A stretch of 32,682 nt of DNA from Prasinococcaceae sp. CCMP 1430. Lineage: Eukaryota; Prasinodermophyta; Palmophyllophyceae; Prasinococcales; Prasinococcaceae. The notes under the pieces were generated by a model. The model ran no database searches. It was not told the DNA's origin and saw nothing but the letters and a program-made list of their open reading frames with translations. The stretch spans positions 132,527-165,208 of the forward strand of contig RQSC01001202.1 in NCBI GenBank assembly GCA_013416795.1, given 5' to 3'. Below are positions 8,452 to 18,144 of this stretch, piece after piece; the stretch's first letter is position 1, and the number at the start of each line of letters is the position of its first letter. The translations under genes were made by a program, and so were the position numbers.

Positions 8452-11274
8452 ATGGACGCGGCCGAGTATGGCGCGGTGCGCCACAGCAAGATCCACCCGC
8501 GATTCCTCAACACCAACTCGACCAGCCACAAGTGGGCGTTCGGCGCCATCGCCGAGCTGCTCGACAACGCGGCGGACGCCTCCGCGTCCCAGGCCATCAT
8601 GGAAATGCGTGTCTTCGAAGTGCCGGGAGGAAGCGACGGGAGCGGGACGGAGCCGCTCGAGGCGCTGATCATAATGGACAACGGCACGGGGGTGGATCGC
8701 GAGCAGATGCACCGCCTGCTCAGCTTCGGCCACTCGGAGAAGGCCGCGCTGCTGCTCGCGCAACAGAACGGCGAGCGCGACGTCGCCGCCGACCACAAGC
8801 CCATCGGCCGCTACGGCAACGGCTTCAAGTCGAGCAGCATGCGACTCGGGCGCGACGCGCTCGTCCTCTCCAAGACGAAGGAGTTCTGCACCGTGGGCCT
8901 GCTGAGCCAGTCTTTCCTGGAGAGCGTGGACGCGGACGACGTGCTCGTGCCAATCGTGTCGTGGCGTCATGGCAAGGACGAGCGCGGCGAGGACACGTAC
9001 GAGCTCCTGCCAGACATCAAGGATGGCGAGGCTGAGCAGTCGCTGGCGATCATCTCCAAGCACTCGATCTTTTCGAGCGCGGAAGAGATCATGGGCCAAT
9101 TCATGCCCATCGGCGACACTGGCACGCTCATCATCATGACGCGCCTGCGCGGCTTCGACACGGGCGCACTGGAGCTCGACTACCGCTCCACGCCCGAGGA
9201 CATCGTCCTGCACGACCCCACGGCTGAAGACGGCGTCTTTCAGAAGGAGCGCCACAACCAGAGGGCGGGCTCGAAGATCAAGCTCGACTACTCGCTGCGA
9301 GCGTACCTGACCTACCTGTACAAAGTGCCACGCATGCAGATCTACCTGCAGGGAGCCAAAGTGAAGACGCGGCGGATGACCGGTATGCTCAGCTCGCGCC
9401 ACATCGAGACATACAAGCCGAACTTCGTGGCCGAGCCGGCCACCATCCAGATAGGCTTTTCTGAGTCGCAGCACGAGTACGGCATGATGATCTACCACAG
9501 GAATCGGCTCATCAAGCCGTACGTGCGCGTGGGCATTCAGAACGACCCCGACGAGCGAGGCATGGGGGTGCTTGGCATCGTCGAAGCCGACTTCCTGCAG
9601 CCAACGCACAACAAGCAGGACTTCGACGACAGTCGCACGCACTACCGCACTCTTCTGAAGAAGTGCGCCGAGACGCTGAAGTCGTTTTGGTGGGACAACG
9701 TCGAGCGCGGGGAGGCAGAAGCCGCTGAGGAGGAGGCCGCCGGCGCCCTTTTCTCGGGGCAGCGGCGGACTCGCAAGCGCAAGGCTCCCATGATGGACCG
9801 TTGGATTCAGTGCGACTTTCCCGAGTGTCTCAAATGGCGGAAGGTGCCAGCAAACTATGACTTGGAGCCATACAAGGATGGGACGACCCCGTGGTATTGT
9901 CAGTACCACCCTGACCCCGCGTGGGCGAATCACGATGTGCCCGAGGAGCAGGAAGTGGTCGAGCCCACGTTGGAAGAGCTCGCAGAGGCGAAGGAGCTCA
10001 AGCGCGAGTACGACGCGCAGGTGAAAGGTGCGGGTGCGCATGCCTTCGCGCTTAGGAGCATGCCCGGCAGCGGTGCGCGCGCACGCGCACGCGCGCGCGT
10101 GTGTGCTACCGGGCCTATGCTGGACGTGCGGTCCTGCTGACCCGGTGCGGCATCGTGCTTGCCCGACACTTCTGCTACAGCAACACGCGCCTTGAAGAGA
10201 CAAAAAGATGCCGAGGAGAAGCGACGCAAGGCAGAGGAGGAGGAGCGCGCACGCAAGGAGCTCGAGAAGCAGCGCAAAGCGCTTGAGGAGACCCTCAAAG
10301 AGATTGAGGAACAGCGCGCGCGCTTAGCGGCGGAGGCGGCGGCAAGGCGGGCAGAGGAGGCGTCAAAGGCCGCTGAAGCGGAGCGCTTGGCAGAGGAAGC
10401 GGCGGCAAGGCGGGCAGAGGAGGCATTGAAGGCCACTGAAGCGCAGCGAGCGGCGAAGACCGCCGCTGCTGCGGCCGAGGCAGCTGACAAGGGCACGGGC
10501 GATGCGCGTGCTGCCGAGGCCGAGGGCAATGCCGCTGCCACTATAGAGAATGCGCCCGCTCGGGCTTCCGGGGCGTCGCCAACGCCGTCGACGCCCTCGC
10601 CCACTTCTGCTGTTGCCTCGGAGCAGGACGGCGGCAGCGAGCAGAGCAGCATGGCCACAGAAGAGAGTGACGACCACTTCATGGTCACGCCAGGGGCACC
10701 AGTCGCCAACGCCGATGCGCCAGTGACCGAAGGGCGGGAGGCCGAGCCTAGGGGTCAAAATATGCCGCAGACGATCAGCGCTGACCAGGCCCCCGCGGAC
10801 CGTGTGGCCGGCCCTGAGGACGCAAGCGCGGGCGATAGCGAGCAGGCTCGAACAGCACAGGCTGTCGCGGTGGAGGCCGCCGTCGCTGTGGCCGCACAGG
10901 CTGCTGCAGCCAAGGTCGCTGCCGCCGTCGCTCAGGTTGCGGCCGCCAAAGTGGTCGGGTTGTCGAACGTCCCAGCGCCCGTCGTGGCTCCGATGGGCGT
11001 CCTCACCCGTGGCACGAACGGCAGCATCGCTGCTCCCAGCAGCGCGCCCGATGGCACTGTCGACGCGGACGGAGTGGGCGCAGCCTGGGCCGCCAAGCTT
11101 CGCACGGCGCTGGTAGCGCTCGCCCAGGCGACCTCGTTGGGCGACGAGCGAGTGGAGTGCGTTCGCGGCCTTTCCGATGGACAGCTGTCGCAACTAGACA
11201 TTGACAGGCTTTGCGTGGACGCGCTCGCGTATCAGCGAAGAGCAGCGACGTCGAGGGGCGCCGACGGGACGTGA
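8452..11274 (+). CDS. MORC-family GHKL ATPase with CW zinc finger
   Basis: Two exons (8452..10027, 10181..11274; GT-AG, phase 1) give 889 aa. The GHKL ATPase is complete: HPRFLNTNSTSHKWAF, Mg-binding ELLDNA (residues 35-40), DNGTG (76-80) and GRYGNGFKS (119-127), followed by the MORC S5-like domain. A CW-type zinc finger starts at about W451 (WIQCDFPECLKWRKVP ... PWYCQYH), a histone H3 tail reader in this family. After the intron comes an Ala/Glu/Arg coiled coil (about 527-630) with a 21-residue internal duplication, then a low-complexity Ala/Pro/Ser tail. MORC proteins are nuclear ATP-dependent clamps that compact chromatin and silence genes or transposons. The ATG at 8452 directly precedes the conserved domain; the frame stays open farther upstream but is low-complexity there. 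A short extra loop lies between motifs II and III. Confidence 0.92.
10318..10443. repeat. 63-bp in-frame duplication in MORC coiled coil
   Basis: Two copies of a 63-base unit (about 10318-10380 and 10381-10443) share GGCGGCAAGGCGGGCAGAGG at a spacing of exactly 63 bases. They encode two 21-residue AAARRAEEAxKAxEA segments, a multiple of the heptad, so the duplication extends the coiled coil without shifting register. Confidence 0.7.
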
Positions 11275-11370
11275 TAATGACATAATAAGTACAAGCGTGC
11301 GTGCACGCGGATGCTGTGAATGCTTGTCGCTCTCTCCTTCGCTCGAGCGCGCGCGCGTTTGCGGATGCGC

Positions 11371-12424
11371 TCACTTGCCCTTGGTGGTCGACGCACTGAC
11401 GTCCAGCGCGCCCTCATCTACAGCTTTCTCCGCAACAGCTTGAGGGGCGTCGGCCTCGGCTGCTGCAGGGCGCACGGCCTGCAGGGCGTTTTTGGCCTGC
11501 GCGGTCAGAGCGCTGCCCGTGCCCACGCCACTGCCGATGGCCGCGAAGCTGTGCGTGCCCTCTCTGAGCGCTTTCCACGCTGCCTCACAAGTGTGCGGCT
11601 CCAGCTCGCACAGTGTCGCGCCCAGAGATGCGCTCGCGCCCGCCGTGAGCACCGTCCGCAGTGGGAGATAATATGCAGGCAGATGCGGCGCTCGCCTGGT
11701 GGCGAGCGCCAGGCCCACGTCGGCGACAAACGCGCCGCAAAGTCCGCCGATGAGCAACTTGAGCGCTGCGGCGTCGTCCTCGCATGCCAGCGCTGGCCAC
11801 GCAACCAAGCTCGGTGCAACTGAGTACACATAGCGCAGACTGGCATGGGCACAGCGCGCGCATGCTGGCGTCAGCGCCATGGATGCGCGCGCGTGCGCTC
11901 GCTTGCTCACACGCGCCCTCCGGCCTGCCACTCACCCTGGCATGGCGCCACCCGCGACCGCCACACCCCAGTGAATTCCTCCGAGGAAGCTGAGGATGCA
12001 TGCCCCGTACGCCTTCTGCAGCGCCACCCGCCGCGCGGCCGCCCACTCTGGAAGTGGCGGCAGCGCGGACTGCGCGCGCACGTGCACACGCGCCCGCCGC
12101 GCGGGGAGGCGGCCGCTCGCGTCAGCGCCGCGAACGCATGGCCGTGCGCTGGCGCGCTCACAGCGGCAGCGGGGCAGTGGCAGGCGGGCAATTGGAAGAT
12201 GGGCTCGGTGCGCCGGAGCCCGAAGCCCGGAGCCCGCGCACGCGCACACGCACCTCCTTCAGGTCGTCTGGGTACGGAGCAAGCGCCGCGAACGGCACGA
12301 GGCCCGCCGCGCCCAGGCCCACGGCGTACATGGCGCCCGTGCCGCCCGCGCCGCGCGTGGCGAGCTCGCCCGCCGCCCTGGCGGCGATGCCTCCCACGAC
12401 CGCGCGGGCGGCGGGAGCCGCCAT
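11371..12424 (-). CDS. TMEM69-like (DUF3429) multi-pass membrane protein
   Basis: Three exons on the minus strand (12424..12254, 12045..11936, 11839..11371; both introns GT-AG, phases 0 and 2) give 249 aa. The DUF3429/TMEM69 pattern is visible: a first hydrophobic segment (AVGLGAAGLVPFAAL), then YGACILSFLGGIHWG, then YVYSVAPSLVAWPAL, then a hydrophobic pair around LLIGGLCGAFVADVGLA and a YLPLRTVLTAG segment. The family has several membrane spans, is often mitochondrial in animals and has no established reaction. The Ala-rich C-terminal 80 residues end in STTKGK. The stop lies only 96 bases from the stop of the convergent MORC gene. A C-run on the + strand at 12476-12481, which is a G-run on the coding strand, lies 51 bases upstream of the ATG. 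The start is the best guess from the conserved region. Confidence 0.75.
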
Positions 12425-12825
12425 CCCGTCCGCAGGCGCGCCCGCGCCGTCTGCGCGCCAGGCGCGCCAACTGTGCCCCCCATTCCTCCCACACACCTTC
12501 CCCCCCACACCCACCCACACCGACCCACACACGCCCTGCCCCTCGCAGCGCACCAGCACGTGCGCGGCGCGCTGCGCTCCCCCGCGCCCCTCCCCCCCGG
12601 CCTCCTGCTCCTGCCCGCGCAGCGCGCGCGCCCGGGTGGTTGGTTGGTTGGCGCGCGGGGCGCCACATGCATTCTGATGTATACACTCCCGTGGTGTGCA
12701 TACATAGCGTATTGGATTTATGGTCGTGTGCAATTCAGGACGGTGTTTTGTGCAGCGCGCATCGTCGACACTGGTCAGTTGTCACTTGACGTTGACGTGC
12801 GCCCCTGCGTTTTTTTCGTGCGTAT
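12425..12825. promoter_or_regulatory. Divergent promoter region, TMEM69-like / SDR genes
   Basis: About 400 bases separate two oppositely transcribed genes, and any shared promoter must lie here. It contains C-rich tracts (12476-12510), GGTTGGTTGGTTGG near 12637-12651, and an AT-richer patch (12665-12745) with an imperfect hairpin (about 12677-12705, ATGTAT...ATACAT). The 5' part of the SDR gene may also lie here, because that gene lacks a visible ATG. Confidence 0.4.
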
Positions 12826-13779
12826 GTGCGCACCGCTCGCGGCCGACGCGAGATCCGATCCGCGACGAGCGGACGACGCGGCGCGCAGCGGCGCCACGGG
12901 ACGCCCCCGCCCCCCCCAGCGGCGGGCGCGGCGGGCGCGGACCCGAGCGTCGTCGTCGTGACGGGCGCGGCAGGGCGCACGGGCCAGCTCGTCTTCGAGC
13001 AGCTTCTCGCGGATCCGCGGTACGAGCCGCGCGGCATGGTGAGCTCCGAGGCGAGCGCTGCGAAGCTGCGCAAGAAGACGGGCGCCCCCGAGTCCGCGGT
13101 CGTTGCGCTCGACGCAGTCGCTGGCGAGGGGCGCGACGACGCGCTGCGCGAGGCCTTCGCGGGCGCGGACGCTGTGGTCATGCTCGTGTCGGCCGTGCCG
13201 CAGCTCAAGAAGCGCAGCCTCCTGCCCTTCCTCGTGCGCAACAAGATACTGGGTGACAAGAAGGTGCGGCTTGGCTTCAGATGGAAGCGAGGTCAGACGC
13301 CGCAACAGGTCGACTACGAGGCGGGCGTCGCACAGATCGACGCCGCTGCGGCTGCGGGTGTCCGCAAGCTGGTGTGGGTAGGCTCGATGGGGGGGACGCA
13401 GGAGGACAACTTTCTGAACACCATCGCAGACGGCAACATCCTCATGTGGAAGCGCAAAGCGGAGATATATCTTTCCAAGAAGGTGGAGCTCGACTGGTCG
13501 ATCATCCACCCCGGCGGGCTCACCAAGGGCGAGCCTGGGGAGAGGGAAATTGTGGTGGGTGTGGACGATGAGCTTCTGAAGCGCAAGAGCCGCTCCATCC
13601 CGCGGGCGGACGTCGCGCGCGTGGTGGTTGAGTGCATCGATGCGCCGGAGGCCTCCAACAAAGCATTCGACGTGTGCACCAACCCGCCGGAGGAAACGAC
13701 AGCGCCCACTGCAGACGTTGCCGCCCTTCTCGCGGACATCGGCACATGCGACTACACCATCGCCGTGCCCGAGCTGTAG
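12826..13779 (+). CDS. NmrA-like atypical SDR, NAD(P)-binding protein (start unresolved)
   Basis: An intronless stretch of about 317 codons. It carries the dinucleotide-binding VVVVTGAAGRTGQLV (TGxxGxxG), LVSAVPQLKK, VDYEAGVAQIDAAAAAGVRK, WVGSMGG, NGNIL-like DGNILMWKRKAE and IIHPGGLTKGEPGERE, then VGVDDELL and IPRADVARV. This series matches the plant At5g02240/At2g37660 group of atypical short-chain dehydrogenases almost motif for motif. Those proteins bind NADP(H), and some are plastid-located; their substrates are mostly unknown. The frame opens at a GTG and has an in-frame stop at 12793-12795, with no ATG before the Rossmann motif. A short upstream exon spliced to an acceptor such as the CCCCCAG near 12919 is possible. 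It lies head-to-head with the TMEM69-like gene and ends 178 bases from the convergent sulfotransferase-like gene. Confidence 0.8.
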   Translation: MRTARGRREIRSATSGRRGAQRRHGTPPPPPAAGAAGADPSVVVVTGAAGRTGQLVFEQLLADPRYEPRGMVSSEASAAKLRKKTGAPESAVVALDAVAGEGRDDALREAFAGADAVVMLVSAVPQLKKRSLLPFLVRNKILGDKKVRLGFRWKRGQTPQQVDYEAGVAQIDAAAAAGVRKLVWVGSMGGTQEDNFLNTIADGNILMWKRKAEIYLSKKVELDWSIIHPGGLTKGEPGEREIVVGVDDELLKRKSRSIPRADVARVVVECIDAPEASNKAFDVCTNPPEETTAPTADVAALLADIGTCDYTIAVPEL

Positions 13780-13957
13780 GCGTCGGCGAGCGTCGCAACG
13801 CGTGCAAGTCGCGCACGCGGGACCGTGCCGCTGGCGCGCGCGCGGGTTTGGGTTCGTTTTAGTGTTTGCTTGAGGTTTGCGACGCGTTACGTACGCCGCC
13901 ACCGTATGGATCGTCGTATAGTTCATAGCCCCACGCCCTCCCCCGCCTCGCCTCTCC

Positions 13958-15523
13958 TTACGCGCGCCCAGCACGGCGCTGGCGCCATGCCGACCGCTCA
14001 CTCATCAGTCCCCTGCGTCGCGTGCCGGGCGGCGGACTTTCCGCCGCCGTGCGGGCGCCAGTCGCCGCCGCCGCCGCCGCCGACTGCTCGTTCGCCAGCC
14101 ACTCGGCGGCGAGCGCCCTCGCCTCCGCCAAAGAGTCCCTTGGCAGTGCGTCCAGCGTCTCCGAGGACTGACCCCGCGCGCGCAGCCTGCTGCGAGCCAT
14201 TTCCACACCGATGTCGTACAGGCGGAACGTGAGCGCGTTGTACTCCACGATGTGACCAAAAGCGCTCGCGTTCATGCCTCCGCCCCTGATGATCTCCGCC
14301 GCTTTGCGAGCGGGCGCCACGGCTTCCGCGGGGGCGTCCCTGGACCCCTCCGCCTCGTCGCTGAGAGGAACGCGAGGCAGAGAGTGGTGCTTTTTCTTTC
14401 CGCTGGGATCGCACACCTTCCAATCCCAATCGTCGCACATGAAGCGCAAAGTGTCTGCTAATGCCTCCACGACTGCGACGTTGTCGAAGCGCGCCAGCCT
14501 ATCGGCGGCGCGTTCCAGGTCGCGCTCGCTCACGCGCACGCCAAGGTCGGTGTTGCCTGAGAACCATCGCAGGGCAAAGTTGTCCTTGTTTTTGGCCTCT
14601 TGCAGGCGCTCCGGCTTGGCGCGCTGGTCGTCTCTTGAATTCGACAGCATCACATTCAGCGGATGGCGCACGGCTGTCATCGTTGAGATGCGGCGGCGAG
14701 GCCCTTCGCCCCATGGGAAGACGCTCCAGGCGTACGCATACATGGGCATCTCGATCGACACCCAGCGGCGCATAGACCCGTCAGGTTCGATCGTTCCATC
14801 CAGCTCGCCTTTGTGGTACCACGACTTGTCCGCCGACGCCCTCAGCGTGCGCCAGCGCTTGATCTCCCACTCGCGACTCACGCCCGCGAAGACGTCGCGG
14901 TCCGGTGAGCCAGGCGCGCCCCAGTTCGACGACGCGAAGGCGTCGGGCTGGACGTCGGTCTCGTTCGGCAACGGCACGCACGCTGGCGCGTGCCCGCCGT
15001 GGTCTCTACAATGGGAGCGCATCGCCTTGGTGCCCAGGTTAAAGATGCCATTCATGCCGTCGCTTTTGCCGTCGTATAGGGCCTGTTTTGCGATGCTCCA
15101 GATGGACGTGCCGGCGTGGTGCGTGACGTGGTAGTGCGCGAAGAGCGGCGGCGGCTCCTCGCCCGGGACTCCACTCCGTTCTCCGTCGGCCGTGGCGGTC
15201 GCGGCGGTCGTAGCGGACACGCCCTCCGCCGATGCCAAAGGAGGGGGCGGCGATACCCCGTGGATTGTCCCAGAGCCCCCGGCGATGTACGTCCAGACCG
15301 CCAGCTCTTCTTCCAGCTCCTCGCGGATGACGGCACTCGGCTGAACCGGGTCGCCTCCGGGAGGGTGCACGTCCACCTGCAGCTCCTCCGCCGCGCCCTT
15401 GGCACAACTAACTTGAAGGAGCGCCGCCAGGAGCGCCGCAGCTCGAAGCAGCGGCTGCGCTGCGCCCGGCGCGCGCCTGCGCCGCGGGGGCGGCGCCTCC
15501 TCCAGCGACGCTGTGCGCTCCAT
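13958..15523 (-). CDS. Sulfotransferase-like type II membrane protein
   Basis: A single exon of 521 aa starts at the ATG at 15523 (ATGG context); a GTG farther upstream in the same frame is not needed. A basic stretch PPRRRRAPG (12-20) precedes a hydrophobic segment (about 21-38), which reads as a signal anchor for the secretory pathway. Residues 130-142 (HYHVTHHAGTSIW) resemble the 5'-phosphosulfate loop of PAPS-dependent sulfotransferases (hIPKTAGTS). TAVRHPLNVMLSNS (283-296) resembles the 3'-phosphate motif RxPxxxxxS. This suggests a Golgi enzyme that transfers sulfate to glycans, but the lysine usual in the first loop is replaced by His. The acceptor cannot be inferred. A run of 12 G on the coding strand (15580-15591) lies 56 bases upstream of the ATG. 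Family assignment rests on two motifs. Confidence 0.65.
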   Translation of the reverse strand: MERTASLEEAPPPRRRRAPGAAQPLLRAAALLAALLQVSCAKGAAEELQVDVHPPGGDPVQPSAVIREELEEELAVWTYIAGGSGTIHGVSPPPPLASAEGVSATTAATATADGERSGVPGEEPPPLFAHYHVTHHAGTSIWSIAKQALYDGKSDGMNGIFNLGTKAMRSHCRDHGGHAPACVPLPNETDVQPDAFASSNWGAPGSPDRDVFAGVSREWEIKRWRTLRASADKSWYHKGELDGTIEPDGSMRRWVSIEMPMYAYAWSVFPWGEGPRRRISTMTAVRHPLNVMLSNSRDDQRAKPERLQEAKNKDNFALRWFSGNTDLGVRVSERDLERAADRLARFDNVAVVEALADTLRFMCDDWDWKVCDPSGKKKHHSLPRVPLSDEAEGSRDAPAEAVAPARKAAEIIRGGGMNASAFGHIVEYNALTFRLYDIGVEMARSRLRARGQSSETLDALPRDSLAEARALAAEWLANEQSAAAAAATGARTAAESPPPGTRRRGLMSERSAWRQRRAGRA

Positions 15524-16095
15524 CCTCCGTCGCCGCGCCGCCGCGGAAAGTGCCGCCAAACAACACAGCGCCCGCCCGACCCCCCCCCCCCAGACAAACC
15601 TCGCCCCGCCCACCCCGCCCGCTGACGCACCTCCCGCGCCTGCGCCCGCGCCGCGGCGCGCACACGGTCTGGCAGTCCGCCCGCAGCATCAGCATCCTCG
15701 CCCCGCCCCCGCGGCGACGGTGGCCACGCGCCCTCGGCATTGCCAAACACAAAACAACTTTTATTCACACATTGGTAATTTGCAATCGGATCGCATCCGG
15801 TTAATTCATTCAATTCCCACTCGTTCCGCCCGGGCCTCCCGCTGCCTACCGGCGTTGACGTTCCCAGCGAGCTGATCATATGAGGGCGAAGCGAAGCCGC
15901 ACCCCCCCCGCCCCGGTCACACCCGCCCGTCCGCCCGGCGCCAGAAGAAGCAGCGCGGAGCTGAGGTTCGATGGGCCCGCGGACTAACGGGGGAGCGCGC
16001 GCGCACAGCATCGTCGGACCGCCTCGCGCTGCGAATTCGCGAGGCTGTTGGCGACGGGGCGGAGCGGCGCGCGCCGCGGGACGGGCGGGGTCGAG
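15524..16095. promoter_or_regulatory. Divergent promoter region, sulfotransferase-like / FAD oxidase genes
   Basis: 572 bases lie between two head-to-head start codons. Features are a run of 12 C (15580-15591), an AT-rich island (about 15743-15828) with CTTTTATTC and an ATTGG (inverted CCAAT) at about 15769, and another C-run near 15902-15909. The AT island is the best candidate for a shared core promoter. No gene was recognised. Confidence 0.4.
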
Positions 16096-18081
16096 ATGAC
16101 TGGAGCGGACGTCACCGAGTGCGTGGGCGGCGCCAGCGGCAAGTGGCGCGCTGACGCGCTGCGCAGGCGCGCGGCCGCGCGGCCATCGCCCGCCGCGGCA
16201 CGCCCTGGCGTCCGCCTGGCCTTTATACCGCCATCCCCTTCTGCTGCTAGCGAGGGGGATCCTGGCACCGCGAGCAGGAGCGGTAGCTCCTTTCTGGACT
16301 GCGAGTGGACCCCAGAGGCATTCCCGACGGAGACGTGGAACCTCGACGCGCTGCGGCTTCCTTCCGCCATCGTCGTAGCGCACACGCCCGCCGACGTCGC
16401 CGCGGCGGTGCGCGCCGCCGCAGCCGTTGCCGAGCGACGGCGGAGCGCGGCTCTTCAGCGACAGGATGCCGCCTCGCCATCGCCAGGAGCTGCGACAGGA
16501 CGCGCTTGCTCGCCCACAAAACATGAGAGAGGAAGGCTGGCCGAGATCGCCGCTCCCGCCCTGCCGCTGTGCGTGGCTGGCGGGCGACACTCTCACCTGG
16601 CCTTCGCGCACGGCGCCCTCTGCATCGACCTGTCGATGATGCGCGGCGTGCGCGTGGATGTGGCTGCCCGCGAGGTGACGTGCGAGGGCGGCGCGCTCGT
16701 GGGCGACCTTCTCAGCGCCATGGAGCCGCACGGGCTTGGGGTACCCCTGGGACAGCACGCCGGCACCGGAGTTGGGGGGCTCACCCTGCAGGGAGGTCAC
16801 GGCCACCTCGAGCGCGCTATGGGCCTCACGTGCGACGCGCTCATCCGGGCGACCGTCGTCACCGCGGACGGGCGTATCAGGGACGTGTCCGACGACAATG
16901 GCTCTGAAGAGGACGCCGAGCTGATGTGGGCACTTAGAGGAGGGTGCGGGAACTTCGGCGTCGTCACGTCCTTCGTCTTCCTCGCCGCCCCCGTGGGCGA
17001 TCGCGGGACGGTCATGCAAATGGCGCGCGTGCATGTGCCGGCGAACGAGGAGATGACGGCGCGCCCTCTGGTGTTCTCTTTCGCCGACCGGCAGCCACGC
17101 GTGCGCCAGCCGTCCCCCTCGACAGCCTCGCTTCCGACGCGGCTGGAGCTCCTGTCGGAGTGGCGGGACACGTGCGACCTGTTGGAGCCGCTCGGAGGCT
17201 GCGGTGCGGCGGGTGCTCCCACGGCCACAGACGCGGACAATGTTGCCGTGGACGTGATGCTGCCGCTGGGAGGAGAGATCCGCTTCACCCTGCTGCATGT
17301 TGGATCGAGTATGCACCAGGCACGCGAGCGGCTCGCCGCCCTCCCCATCGCGAGCTTCGGGAGCCCGCACGAGTCGTCATGCGAGGAGGTGTCCTTCCAT
17401 CGACAGGCAGAAATGGAGCTGTTCGGGAAGGACATGACGCGCAACCACAGCGGCGCCTACTACGTGACGAGCTCCCTGCACAAGGAGCTGCCAGACGCGG
17501 CACTGTCCATTTTGGCACGTTTCACAAACGATGCAGGCCGAGCGGGCGCGGGCTCGTTCGTGAGCTGCCAGCTGCTGGGCGGCAAGGCCGCGCGCAGGCC
17601 TCGCGAGGCCACCGCGGTGTGGCACCGAGACGCGCGCTTTTGGTTCATCATCTGTGCGACCTTCGCGGGCGAAGACGAGTTTACGTATGTGGAGGAGCGC
17701 GGGCGCTCTGTGCAGTGGGCGCGGGCGCTCAAGGAGGCTCTCCGACCGTACTCGATAGGCGTCTACGGCCAGCTCTCCGACGTGCGCAGCGAGGACCCGC
17801 CCGACTCAGTGGGCATCGATGTCGACGCCCTACTCGCAAAGGCAGCCACGGGCGAGCACCATGTGAGCGGCAAGTCGATGTCCTCCGCCGCCATGGCGCA
17901 GCAGGCTCAGGTGCAGCCGGAGAGCTACGCACCCACCGACCGGCATTCATACGGCGGCAATCTCCCGAGGCTCGCGGCGATCAAGCGCCGCCTGGACCCG
18001 CTCACGCTCTTCTCCAACACTGACATGGTCGCGCCGGACGCCCTCGCCGGACCGAACGCATGCGCGCGCAACGCTGACTGA
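16096..18081 (+). CDS. Berberine-bridge-like FAD-linked oxidase (PCMH/BBE)
   Basis: A single exon of 661 aa. The FAD-binding PCMH domain is clear: LCVAGGRHSHLAFA (about 159-172), with H165 at the position of the 8-alpha-linked histidine, then IDLSMMRGVRVD, TCEGGALVGDLL, LGQHAGTGVGGLTLQGGHGHL (219-238), VVTADG and ELMWALRGGCGNFGVVT. The C-terminal BBE signature YGGNLPRLAAIKRRLDPLTLF is near the end. Family members oxidise alcohols, sugars or alkaloids with O2 or another acceptor, using covalently bound FAD. The second anchor, a Cys in GxCxxVGxGG, is His221 here, so at most a mono-covalent flavin is expected. Low-complexity insertions occur at about 107-148 and 330-350. No obvious N-terminal signal peptide is visible, unlike plant relatives. 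The first ATG of the frame (16096) is used. The substrate is unknown. Confidence 0.85.
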   Translation: MTGADVTECVGGASGKWRADALRRRAAARPSPAAARPGVRLAFIPPSPSAASEGDPGTASRSGSSFLDCEWTPEAFPTETWNLDALRLPSAIVVAHTPADVAAAVRAAAAVAERRRSAALQRQDAASPSPGAATGRACSPTKHERGRLAEIAAPALPLCVAGGRHSHLAFAHGALCIDLSMMRGVRVDVAAREVTCEGGALVGDLLSAMEPHGLGVPLGQHAGTGVGGLTLQGGHGHLERAMGLTCDALIRATVVTADGRIRDVSDDNGSEEDAELMWALRGGCGNFGVVTSFVFLAAPVGDRGTVMQMARVHVPANEEMTARPLVFSFADRQPRVRQPSPSTASLPTRLELLSEWRDTCDLLEPLGGCGAAGAPTATDADNVAVDVMLPLGGEIRFTLLHVGSSMHQARERLAALPIASFGSPHESSCEEVSFHRQAEMELFGKDMTRNHSGAYYVTSSLHKELPDAALSILARFTNDAGRAGAGSFVSCQLLGGKAARRPREATAVWHRDARFWFIICATFAGEDEFTYVEERGRSVQWARALKEALRPYSIGVYGQLSDVRSEDPPDSVGIDVDALLAKAATGEHHVSGKSMSSAAMAQQAQVQPESYAPTDRHSYGGNLPRLAAIKRRLDPLTLFSNTDMVAPDALAGPNACARNAD

Positions 18082-18144
18082 ACAATGCGTGCTCGTGTTC
18101 CATATTACGTCGTTTACGGGGAGGCGTAGGCGCGCGAGCGCGCC

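Noticed and set aside
8239-10203. 654-codon open frame antisense to the MORC gene
   Set aside because: It is the mirror of a strongly coding MORC exon; its Leu/Val/His/Arg text reflects antisense codon bias and shows no domain.
15052-17370. 772-codon open frame on the minus strand overlapping three genes
   Set aside because: It runs antisense to the FAD oxidase and out of frame with the sulfotransferase-like gene, has Arg/Ala/Pro-rich text with no motif, and is explained by the rarity of stop codons at high GC.
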